IMG/VR virus record: IMGVR_UViG_3300009684_000117 | Location: 1-30,553 of that record | Reading direction: 5' to 3' (one strand) | Length of the DNA: 30,553 nt | Origin: a virus | Shown: in pieces, positions 20,756-30,552 of the stretch | How the letters are laid out: the number at the start of each line of letters is the position of its first letter | Position numbering within the stretch: position 1 is the first letter of the stretch | Program-made: the position numbers and the translations under genes | The notes under the pieces: model-generated | The model's input: only the letters and a program-made list of their open reading frames with translations | Databases searched by the model: none | What the model was told of the DNA's origin: nothing

Positions 20756-22903
20756 TTAAACTACTATACTTACATAAGGTGTTGTGCTACTACTATTTGT
20801 TGGTGTTCCAAATGTAGTTGGAGCAGATCCTAGCGCTACTGCTAATAAATAAGACGACATATTTTGAGGAGTAGCACTAAAAAATAATGATGGTAAACTA
20901 GCAGCAGTATAAGCATTATAAGTTGGTAAAAGAGCTCCATTATGTACACATATCCAATAAGAAGTACCAGCTACAAATGTAAATGCAGTAGTAGCGGTTT
21001 TAAGACCTAATGTTGAACAATCTAAATCTGCACTTTCATATAATTTAGTATTTGGTAATCCATTTAAATCAGAATATATTAATATTCTAGCTAAAGCAGT
21101 TGCAACCCCTACAGTAATATTTATTTGTAAAGAAACACTAGTTATTGTTCTTGCAGGTAAAAATAAAAGAGCCTTTAGTGTATTTGCAGTTCCTGCAATC
21201 GTAGCAAGATTAGTTCCATTTACAGCTAGTGAGTATGATTTAGATACTCCTGTTACTACAGGAATAAGAGCGTGCAATCCGGGTACAAAATTTAATGTAG
21301 GTTGCTTACTATCTAACTGTGTTTGTACGGATGAACCATTCACTCCTTTTAATAAAGCAAGTTCTGTCAATGATGGATATGTTGCGGTAGATAAACTCTT
21401 TACAACCTTATCAGCATCAAAACTAGCTATTGTTGATGATGTTTCATTTGCTATTTGTAAACCTGTATTTTTTATTCTTATCTTTTCAGTTGGGGAAGTT
21501 CCAATAGAACCACTATTTGTTGAGAATATAATTTCAGATGTTCCTGCTGAACCTGCGCCAGGATTACTTGTTACAACAGTTTTTATAGAGGAATTTACAT
21601 ATCCGCCAGTACCAGAATCATCTGTTGAAGTAAATTGAATGTTTCCTACTGTATTTCCTGTATTTACATTTGTATTACTATTCCTTATATCAAGAACACC
21701 TCCAGTTGGGTCACCTATTATTGCAGTTGGTAAAGAACCAAATGTAACATTTCCTAATACACCACTTCCAATAACTGTTTGGTTAGAAAACGTCTTACTT
21801 CCTGCTATAGTTTGCGTATCTGTTGTAATAACTCCTCTTGCTGTTGCACTAGCATCAGGTAGATTAAACTTATGGTCACTTCCTGAATCAACTATTGCAA
21901 AATCTGTACCTGTTGTACCTGTAGTTAATGTTTGCGTAGAACCTGTTAAACTGTTAATTGCAGTTACACCTGTTCCTGCCATTATACCTGACTGTTGAGT
22001 AACTGTAAGAATTACTGACGGTATTATTGGATGAGCAAAAGGTGTTGTTTGAGCGACTTCTGTTAATAATCTAACATGAGTATCCGGCGTTGCCCACATT
22101 AGTTGATAATAATCTCCTTCTGTTACATCAAGAACATAATTCCAAGCTGCAATAATTGGCGATTGCACAGCACTTCCCGTTATTACTATTCTACCTCCGC
22201 TACCCGGAATATCAGTTCCATTCTTTCTTAACCATATATCAATTGAATCCGTACCGGAATTTGTTCTATCAAACTGAGCTGAAAATTGAATATTATATAT
22301 TCCTGTATTTGTAATTGTAATCCTTGTTAAATTTACTCCGTCACTAACAACGCTAACTTGATTAGATATATCAGTTATACCAAGTTTCATTGCGTAAGGC
22401 GTATTAATTGCTGCAGCAGTTTGTATAGTGTTATCTTGAAATGCCCCGTAATAACCTAATGGAGTTGGCGTAGCCGTATTATTAAGAATACCTCCGCTTG
22501 TTAAATTTAAACCTGTTCCTACAGTCACCTCTTGCATTACTCCTGTACCTGTAGTGTATCTACCAATTAACTTATTAGTTGACATTGAAGTGCTAATAGA
22601 AGGAGTTGTTCCTCCTGTTGATGTTATCGGACTAATTGCACTTACTGTCGTTACAACTCCTGTACTAACGCTACCATCAGCTAGTAAAAATTGAGCAGAA
22701 GTACCTCCATTTTTAATGAATGAATTAGCAGTAATTGAGTTAGTAGTACTATTCCCAATATCAGTAACTTGTTGAAGGTTTTGAGAACCTCCAGTACTAC
22801 CACTAACTATTTTATTAATATTAATAACGTTTGTATTTGGTTGTACTGTAAAATTTACCGATGAAATAGTTTGTACTACATCTATGTTTTTTATATCTGC
22901 CAT
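20756..22903 (-). CDS. Large tail fibre protein with C1q-like domain (715 aa)
   Basis: Repetitive Ser/Thr/Gly-rich fibre. Segments: an N-terminal beta region (1-90) with LADGSVS; a jelly-roll C1q/TNF-like domain about 145-300 (YNIQFSAQFDRTNSGTDSIDIWLRKNGTDIPGS); a shaft with LPDASATARGVITTDTQTIAG and LTELALLKGVNGSSVQTQLDSKQP typical of phage fibres; and a C-terminal beta domain (about 560-715). Likely mediates host binding together with the fibres at 19587 and 23372. It overlaps the BppU-like gene by 1 nt. Confidence 0.75.
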   Translation of the reverse strand: MADIKNIDVVQTISSVNFTVQPNTNVININKIVSGSTGGSQNLQQVTDIGNSTTNSITANSFIKNGGTSAQFLLADGSVSTGVVTTVSAISPITSTGGTTPSISTSMSTNKLIGRYTTGTGVMQEVTVGTGLNLTSGGILNNTATPTPLGYYGAFQDNTIQTAAAINTPYAMKLGITDISNQVSVVSDGVNLTRITITNTGIYNIQFSAQFDRTNSGTDSIDIWLRKNGTDIPGSGGRIVITGSAVQSPIIAAWNYVLDVTEGDYYQLMWATPDTHVRLLTEVAQTTPFAHPIIPSVILTVTQQSGIMAGTGVTAINSLTGSTQTLTTGTTGTDFAIVDSGSDHKFNLPDASATARGVITTDTQTIAGSKTFSNQTVIGSGVLGNVTFGSLPTAIIGDPTGGVLDIRNSNTNVNTGNTVGNIQFTSTDDSGTGGYVNSSIKTVVTSNPGAGSAGTSEIIFSTNSGSIGTSPTEKIRIKNTGLQIANETSSTIASFDADKVVKSLSTATYPSLTELALLKGVNGSSVQTQLDSKQPTLNFVPGLHALIPVVTGVSKSYSLAVNGTNLATIAGTANTLKALLFLPARTITSVSLQINITVGVATALARILIYSDLNGLPNTKLYESADLDCSTLGLKTATTAFTFVAGTSYWICVHNGALLPTYNAYTAASLPSLFFSATPQNMSSYLLAVALGSAPTTFGTPTNSSSTTPYVSIVV

Positions 22904-23241
22904 TATCGTGTTACGTCATTAGTTATAATAAAATCTCCTTCGATTAACGTTTCAATTACACCACCAATATTAAACTCCATATCGTAAACATAGTTTCCTG
23001 CAGCAATATCTATAACTTGAGTATTTATTTTGAAAGTTCCACTAGTTGGATTTATAATAGTTATTCCTGCACTACTTACTGAAGTTAATGCTAAATAAGA
23101 TACTCCATCTTTATCCTTTCTTAACTGCATACGAATAACAGCTCCAGTCAAGTTTTGAGCAACTCCATTTAACTTATAAGTAAAATTTATCTCCTTAAAA
23201 GTATCTCCTTTTTTATGTTCTATATTTGGAAAATCTGCCAT
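22903..23241 (-). CDS. BppU-N-like minor structural protein (112 aa)
   Basis: GDTFKEINFTYKLNGVAQNLTGAVIRMQLRKDK, GTFKINTQVIDIAAGNYVYDMEF and FIITNDVTR follow the layout of N-terminal domains of baseplate upper proteins that anchor receptor-binding proteins. Length corresponds to that domain alone, so it may act as an adaptor between tail tip and the large fibre. Confidence 0.65.
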   Translation of the reverse strand: MADFPNIEHKKGDTFKEINFTYKLNGVAQNLTGAVIRMQLRKDKDGVSYLALTSVSSAGITIINPTSGTFKINTQVIDIAAGNYVYDMEFNIGGVIETLIEGDFIITNDVTR

Positions 23242-23372
23242 TATCCTTGTCCTTTATATTTTTTAGTATAATTCTTTGAAGTCTTTAAAGATGACATTTT
23301 TGTCTTAGAATGCACACCTTTTCTACTTACTTTTATCTTATCTTTTTTAGACTCTTCTTTTACCTTTGCCAT
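23241..23372 (-). CDS. Small Lys-rich protein (43 aa)
   Basis: 43 residues, about 40% Lys/Arg, with KVSRKGVHSKTKMSSLKTSKNYTKKYKGQG. This 'GVHSKtK-S-LK-SKNYkk-Y-GQG' peptide is common in structural-gene clusters of Bacteroidota phages. Function unknown; possibly nucleic-acid associated. Overlaps each neighbour by 1-3 nt. Confidence 0.65.
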   Translation of the reverse strand: MAKVKEESKKDKIKVSRKGVHSKTKMSSLKTSKNYTKKYKGQG

Positions 23373-24220
23373 TATTTAGCTTTTAAGATTTCTATTTCAG
23401 CTTTTAACTCTTGAATAGCTTTAATCATTGGCGCAATAAACTCATCATATCCAATAGATAATACATCATTTCCGCCTGCAATTTTATGGTCTTGAAATCC
23501 TCCAAAATCAACTCCACTTTCTTTTATAATAGCCTCAACTTCTTGAGCAATTACTCCGTGATGAAATCTTGAACGAGTGTGTGTTCCATCGTGTTTTAAA
23601 TCATCTATCTTTTCAATATCAGATGTATCTTTAGACCTATAATCATCTCGCATATCCCATTTATAATCAACTGGACGTAATTTAGATATAAAATCAAGAC
23701 CTAAAATAGTATCTCTAACTTCAGCCTTATCTCTTAAATCGGATCTATTTCCAACTGTTCCGTAAACATAAGTAGTTGTAGCAGAATTTCCTAATTGAAC
23801 TTCATTTGATGCATTTACAACTGTAGCATAACCAAGTCCTGTACAATTTGAGAAAGCGGTATTTGAAGAAATAGCATCTCGACCGATTGCAGTATTATTA
23901 GAAGTAGTTGTATTGTTATATAAAGCTCCAAGACCAATAGCGGTATTAGAAGAACCAGTTGTATTAAAAGCAAGACTACTTGCTCCGACTGCAGTATTTG
24001 CGTCTCCAGTAGTATTTGCAGATAAAGTATTATATCCAATAGCCGAACAAAAAGTAATAGATCCTTTACCTTTGCCTACAGTTATTCCATTAATGTTTAA
24101 ATCGCCATTTGAATCTTTACTAGTTGTAGAAAATAAACTATTTAATTTTACAAATGCTGCGTATATTGTATCTCCAGTTGCGGTATTAATTCCACTACCA
24201 AAATCTATATTTAATGCCAT
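23372..24220 (-). CDS. Tail fibre with self-cleaving S74 chaperone domain (282 aa)
   Basis: Residues 55-130 consist of repeated NTAxG / GxGAL-like units (NTAVGASSL, NTAIGLGALY, NTAIGRDAI) as in trimeric fibres. The C-terminal intramolecular chaperone starts at about 158: RSDLRDK contains the S74 Ser-Lys dyad (S160, K165), followed by LGLDFISKLRPVDYKW, HHGVIAQEV and a coiled coil (IKAIQELKAEIEILKAK). Cleavage is expected just before S160, leaving a 159-residue fibre. The gene has its own promoter-like element 15 nt upstream. Confidence 0.85.
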   Translation of the reverse strand: MALNIDFGSGINTATGDTIYAAFVKLNSLFSTTSKDSNGDLNINGITVGKGKGSITFCSAIGYNTLSANTTGDANTAVGASSLAFNTTGSSNTAIGLGALYNNTTTSNNTAIGRDAISSNTAFSNCTGLGYATVVNASNEVQLGNSATTTYVYGTVGNRSDLRDKAEVRDTILGLDFISKLRPVDYKWDMRDDYRSKDTSDIEKIDDLKHDGTHTRSRFHHGVIAQEVEAIIKESGVDFGGFQDHKIAGGNDVLSIGYDEFIAPMIKAIQELKAEIEILKAK

Positions 24221-24234
24221 ATTATTTATTTTTG

Positions 24235-24254
24235 TAAAGTTACGAAATTTTCGT
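24235..24254 (-). promoter_or_regulatory. Late promoter-like element TTCGTAACTTT (P8) with overlapping palindrome
   Basis: On the minus strand TAACTTTA (plus 24235-24242) lies 15 nt before the fibre ATG. The 11-mer TTCGTAACTTT is identical to that of the tape-measure promoter at 30542-30552. It overlaps the palindrome ACGAAATTTTCGT (24242-24254), which could be an operator or a weak terminator for the gene ending at 24256. Confidence 0.55.
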
Positions 24255-24255
24255 G

Positions 24256-25155
24256 TTAATTATTAGGTGCTAAAGTGAATTTTATCTTTGCAAAGTTCTC
24301 TTGTTGTGTTAGTTCGGGTATTTTAACTGCTTCGAATAAAGCATATCTTGTACTGCCAATATATAAATATGGACTCTCTAATACTTGAGAAGTTAAAATT
24401 AAATCATCAATACTCATATATTCTGAATCATATATTTCTAAGTTATGTGACTTAATTGCTTGAGTTACAGTATTCCTAGTTGATGATTCATAATATGTAG
24501 TCAATTCAGTTTGTCTTGATTTCTGTCTAAACCATACTTTTAATCCTAGAGTCTGAAGGTTTTCAGTTGATAAATCTTTATATGAAAAACTAGTTACACT
24601 ATCTTCATCATTTGCAGTTATATAAAATGGATTAGTATAGTAATAAGTTAAGTCACCACTACTTAAATAACTTAATTCAATTGATAAATATGCAGTATCT
24701 TCAAAAGTTCCACTAGCTGCAGAAACTCTATTTTTAAATGCTTTTATAGTATCTAATACTAATTGGTTTATCTCAAATCTAAGGTATATTAAATTAGATC
24801 CAAAATCTTGTGTAGGAGTTATCGACCAATATTCATTACTAGCGTAATATGTATCTACTCTTTGAATATCATTGTTAGCATATACAGATGTACTATTAGC
24901 AAAAGCTAATAAATTACTACTACTATTAGTAGAAGATATAGAATATTGTAATTTTCCTAAAACACTATCATCATAAGCATTTAATACAGAAATAGAATAT
25001 GAATTTGATAATTCAATAGAATCTGATTTTTGAGTATAAGTAGTATTTGGAATAAGTTGTATTCCTCCAAACTCATAGAAATTATTTATTTGACTATCTT
25101 TAAAATAGAAAGCATCTGATTTTGTTGAGTATAATTTAATTGCAGGTATATTCAT
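24256..25155 (-). CDS. Probable tail or baseplate protein (299 aa)
   Basis: Beta-rich, Ser/Asn/Tyr-rich protein without signal peptide. Located directly after the large tail protein, 1 nt apart, which suggests a tail-tip component. C-terminus is well-ordered beta (YIGSTRYALFEAVKIPELTQQENFAKIKFTLA). No family recognised. Confidence 0.6.
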   Translation of the reverse strand: MNIPAIKLYSTKSDAFYFKDSQINNFYEFGGIQLIPNTTYTQKSDSIELSNSYSISVLNAYDDSVLGKLQYSISSTNSSSNLLAFANSTSVYANNDIQRVDTYYASNEYWSITPTQDFGSNLIYLRFEINQLVLDTIKAFKNRVSAASGTFEDTAYLSIELSYLSSGDLTYYYTNPFYITANDEDSVTSFSYKDLSTENLQTLGLKVWFRQKSRQTELTTYYESSTRNTVTQAIKSHNLEIYDSEYMSIDDLILTSQVLESPYLYIGSTRYALFEAVKIPELTQQENFAKIKFTLAPNN

Positions 25156-25156
25156 A

Positions 25157-27772
25157 TTATGTAAATTTTTCTTCTCCTTTTATTGTTAATTCTTTCATCA
25201 AATTCTCGTACTTCATCTGTGTAGGATATAATTTTAATGGATTTCCATTATTATCTTTAGTTAAAATATAACCTCTATCATATCTCAAACTATTTTGTAT
25301 ATTTATAAAATCAATAAATTCAACATTTGAAAATATAACATTATCATACATAAATGGAGTTAATAATGGAGATGTAGTCGATGTATTTATATCTTGATTT
25401 TCAACTAGAGTTAATCCATCATAAGTTCCGGTAAAATATTTATTTTCTTTATACCAAGAATTAACTACATTCTTACTTGAATGATATAAATTACAAGTAG
25501 CTATATATTTTTTCCAATACTTTTCTATATTTCTTCTAATTGAATACCTTAAATTTGCATACTTATTACTTGCAACTAATCTATCTATATTAGTAAATCC
25601 TGCATCAGTATAAGAGCTATATGGATTTACAGATGGATTTAATTGGTAAGTATAATTTGTTCCTACTCCAGTTATTATAGAGTTATCACTAGTTCTCTTT
25701 AAATCTAAATAATATGCAGTTGGATTTATTCCTACTACTTCATAATTCCCTAATTCTATTCCGGTAGTAATCTTAACTATATCTCCTACATATGAAAGTG
25801 GAGTTGGAACAAAATGAGTTATCCTTAAAGATTTATCTATTCCAGTATTTGTAAATTTATAAGTAGCATTTCCAGAAAAGCTAGTACTATTATATTCATA
25901 TACTGTATATGTACTTGGACTTGTAATTAAATCACTTTGTCTTTCTATTTCTAATTTTGAAGCCGAAATGCCTCTAACCGTATAAGTACCATAATTTAGA
26001 GTTGATGTTATCTTAAAGAAATCTCCGACATTAAAAGGTAGTAAAGTAAAATTTAAAGTACCTCCTAATTCCAAATATTCAGTTCCGCCATTGTAATAAT
26101 GATTAAAAATAGATGAGCCATATATATAAGTAGCTATAGTATCTTTAGAGTCTATTATAAAAAGACTATCATCTTCTTGAGATGAAGTATTACTTGTCTG
26201 CTCTATAGCTTTTATTCTATTACTTTCTATAGAGAATGCATCTCTTGTCCATTCTATTGAGATTTCTTTTTTATTCTCTACCATTTTATTGGCTAATACC
26301 CACCTAGACTCTCCGTGAATAACATCAGAAGTGTTTAAGACTTCATTCTCTTTTAATGATTGAAACTTTTTATATCCATAATTAAATTCATTAATTTGAA
26401 ATCTTGGATTAAATGACTTAGCAAATGAAGAAAACTGAGTATTTGTAAATTGTGCAATTTGAGTATCTTTATAGAAATCATCTTCAATTCCAAAGAATAT
26501 ATCTCCATTTTTATCTATTTCCCAATCTGCATTTAGTTCTACTAATGACTTTTCTAAATCATCTAATGATATTAAAAATGCTTTGTTTATTAGAATATTA
26601 TCTTTATCTTTTATGGTATTTATCTTCCTTAAAAAGTTACCATTTACTAATCTATTATCATAAAATTCGCCTCCTACGTCAAATCTTGGAGCTACTATAT
26701 TTAAACCAGATATTGATTTAATTACTTGCTTCATTACATCGACTAACCTAAATGAAAATACAACTGAATCAGAAACTACACTTTCTGCAGAAATATCAAT
26801 AGTCATTTTAGTTTGATCTACATCTATTGCGCTATAACCTCCTCCAGAATGATTTATATATAAGCTATGATATATCCAAATATAAGAACCTGCGGCTAAT
26901 GAGTTTATATCGTAACTAAATGAACTAGTATATGTTTTAGAATCTCCTCCAAAATAAAGAGAAAATATAGAATCGCTAAGTTTATATTCTGTAGCACTAG
27001 CAAAATCAGTTCCGTATTTTATTGCAAAATAACCATTTGCATTTCCACCTCCACTACTATTATAAAGAGCATAAGTGCAGGTAAACTTGTTTATACGTAC
27101 TTTAATATTTTGTAATAAAGTATTCGCTTTTAAAACTTGTACTCCATTTGAACTTCCATCATTTGTTGGACTATAAGTATCTAGTATTGAAGAATCTACA
27201 AGAGTTCTTGACCATAATTTATAATCTGTTCTTCCGCTTCCATAACTATGTACTCCTTGCTCATTAGTAACTTCATCTTGTTGTAGTTTTGAAGTAAGAT
27301 ATATAGGTTTACCAGTTAATATTAGATTTTGCGTAACTAATGGAGTAATAGTATTTCCATCTATATCTTTACTACTAAATAAATCAACTTTAATAGATTT
27401 TCTTCGTTTAACTATTTGTCTACTTGCCTTTTGAATAACTTTACATTTAAAGTACTCTAAATCATCTGTAGTAGATGTGGCAAAATCTAATTCACCAACT
27501 GTTGTAGTTATAGTTCCGGAAGTGATTATTAAATCAACAATTGATTCAAATCCATATATCTTATTGTAACTTATTAACTTATCTAAATAGTGATTACGAT
27601 ATTTAACAAATTCAAACTGAACTTCTCCTCCGTTGAAAGATACGTCACGACCATATCCTTTATCTCTTTGTGACAATTGAAAATCTACCGTAGCAAAGTT
27701 GATAGGCTCATCAATGCTAAGGTATACGTCTTCATTGTTTCTAAATCTTAATTGAAAAGTTTCTCCTGCCAT
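25157..27772 (-). CDS. Large tail-associated protein (871 aa)
   Basis: Second gene of the late operon, next to the tape measure. The N-terminus (FQLRFRNNEDVYLSIDEPINFATVDFQLSQRDKGYGRDVSFNGGEVQFEF) resembles the start of tail proteins in Bacteroidota phages; the rest is beta-rich with repeated KITS...GTY or GNYEV segments (about 575-680) that look like small beta-barrel repeats. By position it corresponds to distal-tail or tail-tip hub proteins of other siphoviruses, but no catalytic or hub motif is evident. Confidence 0.65.
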   Translation of the reverse strand: MAGETFQLRFRNNEDVYLSIDEPINFATVDFQLSQRDKGYGRDVSFNGGEVQFEFVKYRNHYLDKLISYNKIYGFESIVDLIITSGTITTTVGELDFATSTTDDLEYFKCKVIQKASRQIVKRRKSIKVDLFSSKDIDGNTITPLVTQNLILTGKPIYLTSKLQQDEVTNEQGVHSYGSGRTDYKLWSRTLVDSSILDTYSPTNDGSSNGVQVLKANTLLQNIKVRINKFTCTYALYNSSGGGNANGYFAIKYGTDFASATEYKLSDSIFSLYFGGDSKTYTSSFSYDINSLAAGSYIWIYHSLYINHSGGGYSAIDVDQTKMTIDISAESVVSDSVVFSFRLVDVMKQVIKSISGLNIVAPRFDVGGEFYDNRLVNGNFLRKINTIKDKDNILINKAFLISLDDLEKSLVELNADWEIDKNGDIFFGIEDDFYKDTQIAQFTNTQFSSFAKSFNPRFQINEFNYGYKKFQSLKENEVLNTSDVIHGESRWVLANKMVENKKEISIEWTRDAFSIESNRIKAIEQTSNTSSQEDDSLFIIDSKDTIATYIYGSSIFNHYYNGGTEYLELGGTLNFTLLPFNVGDFFKITSTLNYGTYTVRGISASKLEIERQSDLITSPSTYTVYEYNSTSFSGNATYKFTNTGIDKSLRITHFVPTPLSYVGDIVKITTGIELGNYEVVGINPTAYYLDLKRTSDNSIITGVGTNYTYQLNPSVNPYSSYTDAGFTNIDRLVASNKYANLRYSIRRNIEKYWKKYIATCNLYHSSKNVVNSWYKENKYFTGTYDGLTLVENQDINTSTTSPLLTPFMYDNVIFSNVEFIDFINIQNSLRYDRGYILTKDNNGNPLKLYPTQMKYENLMKELTIKGEEKFT

Positions 27773-27774
27773 AA

Positions 27775-30486
27775 TTATACGCTTATTCCAATTGATTGCG
27801 AACGATTACTATTTGAACGAGTTATGCTATTTCCATTTCTAACATAAGTTTGAAATCCGTTCTTGTCAAAGATAGTGTTTTGCGTTTTAATATTTCCAAA
27901 ATGTTTTCCTAATATCTCATCCATTTCTTCAGAAGTCATTCCTTGATTTTGTGGTGACAACATAGATATATTATTACTTTGTAACATTTCAAATAATTGT
28001 TGTTCGTGGTTTAATACCTTAGTACCTTTTGGAGCATCCATCAATACATTTCTGCCTTGAGGCATTATTACTTTACCACTTGGCAATATTACTTTCTCTT
28101 GGAAATTAGATCCCGATCCATCGTTAACCAACATCAGTCCTCCATTATGGTTATCAGTACCTTCAGCATACGCAGGTGGTTTTTGTGAAAGTACTATTCC
28201 TGCTTCAACTGCACCCATAGCCGCAACTGCTAATGCTAATGGACTTCCGAAAAATCCTGTTGTCCCTAATGTAGCCATAACTGCTTGAGCAGTATCTATA
28301 GCTATATTTACGACTGCTATCTTTTGTTTTTCTTTAAACTGTTTAACATCTAGTTCATGTTTTTTCTTTACAAAATCAGCTTCAATCTTGGCTTTAGCAG
28401 CTTCATTATCTCCTGCAAATTTTAATGAAATTTCTTTTTGAGCATCTAATCTTTTTAAATCATTTTCATAATTTTTAGTAGATGCATCATCTATAATTTT
28501 AAATGCTTCTTGTGCTGATTCAGCTATCATATTAAATCTAGCTGCAAATTTTTCACTTTTACTAGCTCCACTTTTATCTATTCTATCCCACATAGTATTA
28601 CCCTTTTCATCTATTTTTATAAATGAATTGAATGTTTCCTTAAGACCTAATCTTTCTCCTAAGTCACTACTAAATGATGATATATAACTATGTAACTCAT
28701 CTAGGTTTTTCTTGATATAAGCTACTGATTCATCATTATTTTTTTTATCCTCTTCGCTTAATTTAAACTTATCTCCAAATATAGTTTTAGGGAATTTTTG
28801 TTCAGCAGCTTTGAATATATCAGAATACATTTTCTGAACTCTAGTTATATTATTTTGAGCCGCATTTTCTATAGATGTAGTTTTATCATTTTCAGCAGTT
28901 TGTATTAATACTTGATCCCCTTTTGCTAAACGTTTCTTTTCATCAAATACTATATTTGCTATTTTTACCTCTCTATCAGCCATCTTCATAGATAGTTCAG
29001 TTTGTTTTTTTAAAGTACCATCAAAGTCTACAAGTAAATCTTTATAAACTTCCTTTTCTCTTTCCGCATTTGATAGTTTTAACTCATATAGATTTTTAAG
29101 TCTTTCCTCTTCTGCTTTAGCCGCTTTTTCTGCTAGTGTATTATCTTTTTTATTTTGCTTTTCATTAGCAGTATTTAATTCATTTTTAGACCTTAAATCT
29201 TGAAGAGCATTTTTATCATTAGACTCTTGTAATTTCTTGTATAAATCATCTCTACTTTTTATTAGTTGTTTTCTAGTTTCATCACTATAAACGACTTCTC
29301 TTCTTTGGAATTCTTTTCTAGCTTCCAACATAGTTAGCCCTAGTTTCTTTTCTAAAAATGTTTCAGCCGCACCCCTATTTGTAGCCGCTAATAATCTATA
29401 AGCATCAAATGAGTCTATTTTTTGTACTTGCTTATCGTATTGTTTTTCAATAGCGCTAGTAGTGTCTACGCCTAACTTTATCCTTAAATCACTTAATTCT
29501 TTTTCGGTAGCTCCTCTAAGTTTTGCTAATTCTATTTCTATTTCGGTATTATATTCTAGCTTTTTTATAGTTTTATCTAATTCGTCATTTTGTAATTTTA
29601 TAGAATTTGTTAAGGAGTCTGTTGCTTGTTTTAATTTATTAGCTCCAGACATTGCATCTATAAGTTTACCCCCATATACAGTAAGTAGCGTAACTCCAAC
29701 TGAAATTAAAGTTTGCCAAGAGAAAAATCCATCAGCTAATTGTTTTAATACTGATACAGTAGGTTTTCCTGTCGCTGCTAATTCTTTATTTTTAAGTCTC
29801 AAATTATCTAATTCATCAGCTAATATTGGTAAGTTATTAGATAATGCCATAAATCCAGTATTCAAGCTATTGGCAAATGCAGGAGCTTCACGAGTAATTT
29901 GATTAATTGAGTTACCTAATCCATTCCAAGACCTAGAATAATCCCCTACGTGCCTTCCATGCTGACCTAATTGTTGGTCAATTTCTTTTAATTTTTTATC
30001 TAATGTATTAGCATTTGCTGCAGCAGTTAAGAATTCTTTTGAATTCACGCCTTGAATAGCAGCTAAATTAGCAGCACTTTCACGAGCTATTTTATGAGCA
30101 GCGCTTAATTTTTCATAAGCTCCAGCTAGTTCGGATGCTTTAGTATTTTGTAATGATAACTCTTTATTTACTAATCTTAAATCTGTAGTTTCTTGAGTAG
30201 TATATTTACTTTTCTCTACAGATTTACTTACATTTTCGCTTAGTTTTTTATTAAGACTTTCATAAGATTTGGTAAGTTCATTTATAGTATTAGTAAGCTT
30301 TGCATTTTCAGCAGTTAACTTTGCTAAATCAGCAGTACTCTTAACCGTATTTGCATTTTTACCAAGTGCGGCAAAATTAGCAGATAATTCTGTAAACTTT
30401 GTATCAACTTCTCCTAATGCTACCAATAATTTAGCTATCTGTGCGAATGCTTCACTTCCAACTACTAAATCTATTTCGTTTGCCAT
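27775..30486 (-). CDS. Tape measure protein (903 aa)
   Basis: Long helical protein with N-terminal coiled coils (about 30-180), a hydrophobic stretch (about 200-280: NLPILADEL, LISVGVTLLTVYGG), a long charged helical middle, a second hydrophobic part (IAIDTAQAVMATLG...ALAVAAMGAVEAGIVL) and the C-terminal GGLMLVNDGSGSNFQEKVILPSGKVIMPQGRNVLMDAPKGTKVLNHEQ signature of tape measure proteins. It sets tail length and is ejected with DNA. First gene after the right-hand late promoter. Confidence 0.88.
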   Translation of the reverse strand: MANEIDLVVGSEAFAQIAKLLVALGEVDTKFTELSANFAALGKNANTVKSTADLAKLTAENAKLTNTINELTKSYESLNKKLSENVSKSVEKSKYTTQETTDLRLVNKELSLQNTKASELAGAYEKLSAAHKIARESAANLAAIQGVNSKEFLTAAANANTLDKKLKEIDQQLGQHGRHVGDYSRSWNGLGNSINQITREAPAFANSLNTGFMALSNNLPILADELDNLRLKNKELAATGKPTVSVLKQLADGFFSWQTLISVGVTLLTVYGGKLIDAMSGANKLKQATDSLTNSIKLQNDELDKTIKKLEYNTEIEIELAKLRGATEKELSDLRIKLGVDTTSAIEKQYDKQVQKIDSFDAYRLLAATNRGAAETFLEKKLGLTMLEARKEFQRREVVYSDETRKQLIKSRDDLYKKLQESNDKNALQDLRSKNELNTANEKQNKKDNTLAEKAAKAEEERLKNLYELKLSNAEREKEVYKDLLVDFDGTLKKQTELSMKMADREVKIANIVFDEKKRLAKGDQVLIQTAENDKTTSIENAAQNNITRVQKMYSDIFKAAEQKFPKTIFGDKFKLSEEDKKNNDESVAYIKKNLDELHSYISSFSSDLGERLGLKETFNSFIKIDEKGNTMWDRIDKSGASKSEKFAARFNMIAESAQEAFKIIDDASTKNYENDLKRLDAQKEISLKFAGDNEAAKAKIEADFVKKKHELDVKQFKEKQKIAVVNIAIDTAQAVMATLGTTGFFGSPLALAVAAMGAVEAGIVLSQKPPAYAEGTDNHNGGLMLVNDGSGSNFQEKVILPSGKVIMPQGRNVLMDAPKGTKVLNHEQQLFEMLQSNNISMLSPQNQGMTSEEMDEILGKHFGNIKTQNTIFDKNGFQTYVRNGNSITRSNSNRSQSIGISV

Positions 30487-30504
30487 AATATATTAAATTA
30501 AGAA

Positions 30505-30534
30505 GGGGACTACCGTTTTCACACAGTAATCCCC
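30505..30534 (-). promoter_or_regulatory. 5'-terminal leader hairpin of the late mRNA
   Basis: On the minus strand GGGGATTAC (30534-30526) pairs with GTAGTCCCC (30513-30505): nine base pairs including one G-U, with a 12-nt loop. Given the promoter at 30541-30548, the transcript would begin right at this hairpin, a placement known to stabilise mRNAs. An 18-nt A/T-rich stretch separates it from the ATG. Confidence 0.65.
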
Positions 30535-30540
30535 GAACTA

Positions 30541-30552
30541 CAAAGTTACGAA
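30541..30552 (-). promoter_or_regulatory. Late promoter -7 element TAACTTTG (P9)
   Basis: Minus-strand TTCGTAACTTTG; TAACTTTG fits TAnnTTTG. The -33 region is outside the window. Drives the tape measure and downstream tail genes. Confidence 0.65.

Noticed and set aside
21639-21998. 119-codon plus-strand frame within the large fibre gene
   Set aside because: Antisense to a low-complexity fibre sequence; its composition follows from the opposite strand.
19587-24220. Diversity-generating retroelement acting on fibre genes
   Set aside because: No reverse transcriptase gene and no template/variable repeat pair seen in the window.
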